Of a stretch of 64,000 nt of DNA, positions 56,204 to 64,000 are shown piece after piece. The first letter of the stretch is position 1. The number at the start of each line of letters is the position of its first letter. This stretch comes from Acanthamoeba lenticulata (Eukaryota > Discosea > Longamoebia > Acanthamoebidae): contig NAVB01000236.1 of assembly GCA_002179805.1 (NCBI GenBank), positions 34,566-98,565 of the forward strand, given 5' to 3'. Under the pieces are notes generated by a model, which saw nothing but the letters and a program-made list of their open reading frames with translations, made no database searches and was not told the origin of the DNA. Made by a program: the position numbers and the translations under genes.

Positions 56204-57830
56204 TTAGGGGCACATCGACGCAAAGGGCACATGGCACTCGCTGCCGCGGCAAAAGGACAGTTTGTTGAGGATACAAGCGAGCTTCCTCTTGAAGGCTGGG
56301 TCCGGGTAGGAGGCCACGATGTTCTGGAGCTCGTAGGGATCTGTCGTGAGGTCGTACAGCTCCTGCTTGCCCAAGCGCGTCCAGTCGACGTAGAGCAGGT
56401 CGTGCGTGCCGTCGATCACGCGCAGCCCTGTGTACAAATCGTACTTCCCGGCGTAGATGCCGCTCTCTGTGTAGTTGCCCTCGACCAGGAGGGCCTGCCT
56501 CAGCGAGCCCGAGCTCGAGTTTGAGCCCTCGTTCGCAGGCGCAGGCTGGTCCGCTGAGCTGAGCGTCGACAGGAACGAGAGGCCATCGAGCTGCACCGGC
56601 CGGCCGACGTGCGAGATCAGGCGCGAGATGTTGACTTGGGCGATGTCGAGGAGCGTGGGCGTCACGTCGATGTTGGCCACGAGATCGGTACGGCGCACGC
56701 CGCGCGGGACGCCCGGGCCGCGGACGAGCATGGGCACGCGGATGTCCTCTTCGTAGGCTTGCCGCTTGCCCCACTGGAGGCGGTGCTGGCCCAGGTGCCA
56801 CCCGTTGTCCGACGTGTAGAAGACGTACGTGTTGTTGAGGATGCCGCGGCGTTCGAGCGCCTCAACCACGGCCTGGACGAGCTCGTCCACGGCCTGCAGC
56901 GATTGAAGCCGAAGGACCCAGTTTTGGTCGATCTCGCCCACTTGCGCCTGCGTGAGCGGCTCCACGTCGCGGATCCACGAGACCTTGGTGTCCTGCCAGC
57001 GCTGCGAGGCGTTGAACGAGGGCGTCCGCGGGGCCTTGGCGCCCAGGAACAGGTGGCGGTGGCGCGCGGCCGGCAGGCATGGCCGGTGCGGCGCGTGCGG
57101 GGTGATCTGCAGGAAGAAGGGCTTGCCGCCCTCGCTGGACGACGACGACGATGATGACGGGAGGGCGTTGATAAACTCGACGGCCTTGTCGCGGATGGCG
57201 TCGGTTTGATAGACTTTGGGGCAGAAGTTGCGGCCCTGGTCGCTGTAGCAGGTCTTGTCGTAGTGCGAGATGGTCTCTTGCGTGGCGACGAACCAGCGGT
57301 CCCAGCCCGGCGGGATGAAGCTCACGTTGGACGTGTGGTAGCCGTTGAGGAACTTGCCAAAGAGGGCCGTCGTGTAGCCGCCCTCCTTGAGCCAGGTGGC
57401 CAAGTTGGCCCGCTCGAGGCCCAGCTCGATAAAGCGGGCCATGCCGCCGTTGCGGATCTCTTCGTTCTCCCACAGGCCGTGGTTGTGGCAGAACTGGCCC
57501 GTGAGGAGACTCGTGCGCGACGGGCAGCACAGCGACGTCGTGACGTAGTAGTGATCAAACGTGATGCCCTCCTCGCCTACGAGCCGCCTGGTGAGGGGCA
57601 TGTAGTCCATGGAGCCCAGCTGGGCGTCCTGGTCGTCCGTCATAATGTAGACAATGTTGGGCCTTGGTTCTGTACCATCCCCCCGTCCACACGATTAAAG
57701 AGGCCTCCTGGTTTTCTCACCCACAACTCCCTCCCCCCTCCCCTCAACTTTACGCACCATCCGCGGAAGCTGCAAACGCCACAGCGGCCGCCACAAGAAG
57801 GAACACGAAGATGACCCACGGCTGTGGCAT
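56204..57830 (-). CDS. Lysosomal-type sulfatase (GlcNAc-6-sulfatase-like)
   Basis: Two exons (57830-57758, 57669-56204) give 512 residues. A signal peptide (MPQPWVIFVFLLVAAAVAFA) leads into RPNIVYIMTDDQDAQLGSMD with the metal-binding Asp pair. The formylglycine motif is LCCPSRTSLLTGQ (CxPSR, with the Cys to be converted by a formylglycine-generating enzyme). Further conserved blocks are GYTTALFGKFLNGYH, PFFLQITPHAPH, YVFYTSDNGWHLGQHRLQWG and EEDIRVPMLVRGPGVPRG. The HNHGLWEN and GKFLNGYH blocks are typical of N-acetylglucosamine-6-sulfatase and Sulf-type enzymes, which remove sulfate from glycosaminoglycans. The substrate in an amoeba is unknown. Confidence 0.92.
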
Positions 57831-58083
57831 TTGTGACCTGCTGCGTTTGCGAATGGGCTTAAATGGGTGGAGTGGCCGTCAAGCCCTTGGCTCAAGGGCG
57901 TTGTGAAGAAAGAAGATTGTCGACACAAATTTTCCAGGGTGATGGTTGTGCTGCTACAAGTGTTGTCTGGATTTGGTCAATTAGAAATTTGATTCTAAAA
58001 TTGATTTTTTTGAAGAAGAAACCCACAAAAATTGGTTTCAGCTGGCGAATACAAAAAGTAGAGAGCGAAGATGCTCTCACATA

Positions 58084-64000
<5,917 letters not shown>

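Overview
This is nuclear DNA from an intron-rich, GC-rich protist, most probably an Acanthamoeba-type amoebozoan (inference, no database used). Supporting signs: many short GT-AG introns (about 40-150 nt) with a CTGAC-like branch site just before the acceptor; GC-rich coding exons next to AT-rich UTRs; tracts of Gln, Ser and Asp; one tRNA-Ala gene; and typical amoebozoan families, namely a receptor with phosphate-binding-protein-like ectodomains, a cyclase-like domain and two kinases, a Sct1/Gpt2-type acyltransferase, a CBM9-like secreted protein and an ABCG half transporter. Genes lie on both strands and are packed closely. Several pairs are divergent and share a promoter of 111-600 bp.

Layout, left part (1-18.4 kb): F-box/MORN protein (-); a 35-residue membrane microprotein (+); an unknown multipass membrane protein (-); Pol III subunit RPC6/POLR3F (+); a secreted CBM9-like protein (+); a 5'-truncated CRT-like transporter fragment (-); a GNAT acetyltransferase (-); a myristoylated EF-hand protein (+); a divergent kinase-like protein (-); an ankyrin protein (+); an ER DnaJ of the Scj1/ERdj3 kind (-); a BRO1-domain protein (+).

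Middle (18.8-44.4 kb): a 1416-residue protein with two ubiquitin-like domains, long charged and homopolymeric tracts and a C-terminal RING (+); a glycerol-3-phosphate acyltransferase (-); tRNA-Ala(AGC) (+); a longin/roadblock-like unknown (-); a PTPMT1-like phosphatase (+); a large RRM protein with a predicted single alpha-helix tract (+); a DUF4286 protein (-); the receptor kinase/pseudo-cyclase/kinase (+); a GMC oxidoreductase (+).

Right (44.7-64 kb): a Cid1-type nucleotidyltransferase (+); a coiled-coil protein (+); an ABCG half transporter with many introns (+); a degenerate mitochondrial-carrier-like gene (+) behind a tRNA-like fragment; an LRAT/NlpC-like protein (-); a lysosomal-type sulfatase (-); and a very large three-PH ArfGAP running off the right edge (-).

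There is no operon-like pathway. The genes look like ordinary eukaryotic housekeeping and signalling genes. The points most worth following up are the UBL-UBL-RING protein, the receptor with a cyclase domain that has lost catalytic residues between two intact kinases, the kinase-like protein lacking the catalytic Asp, the microprotein, and a recurrent GCTGACGTCA motif placed at intron branch sites. Exon joins were read by eye. Where exon coordinates are given I checked donor, acceptor and phase.
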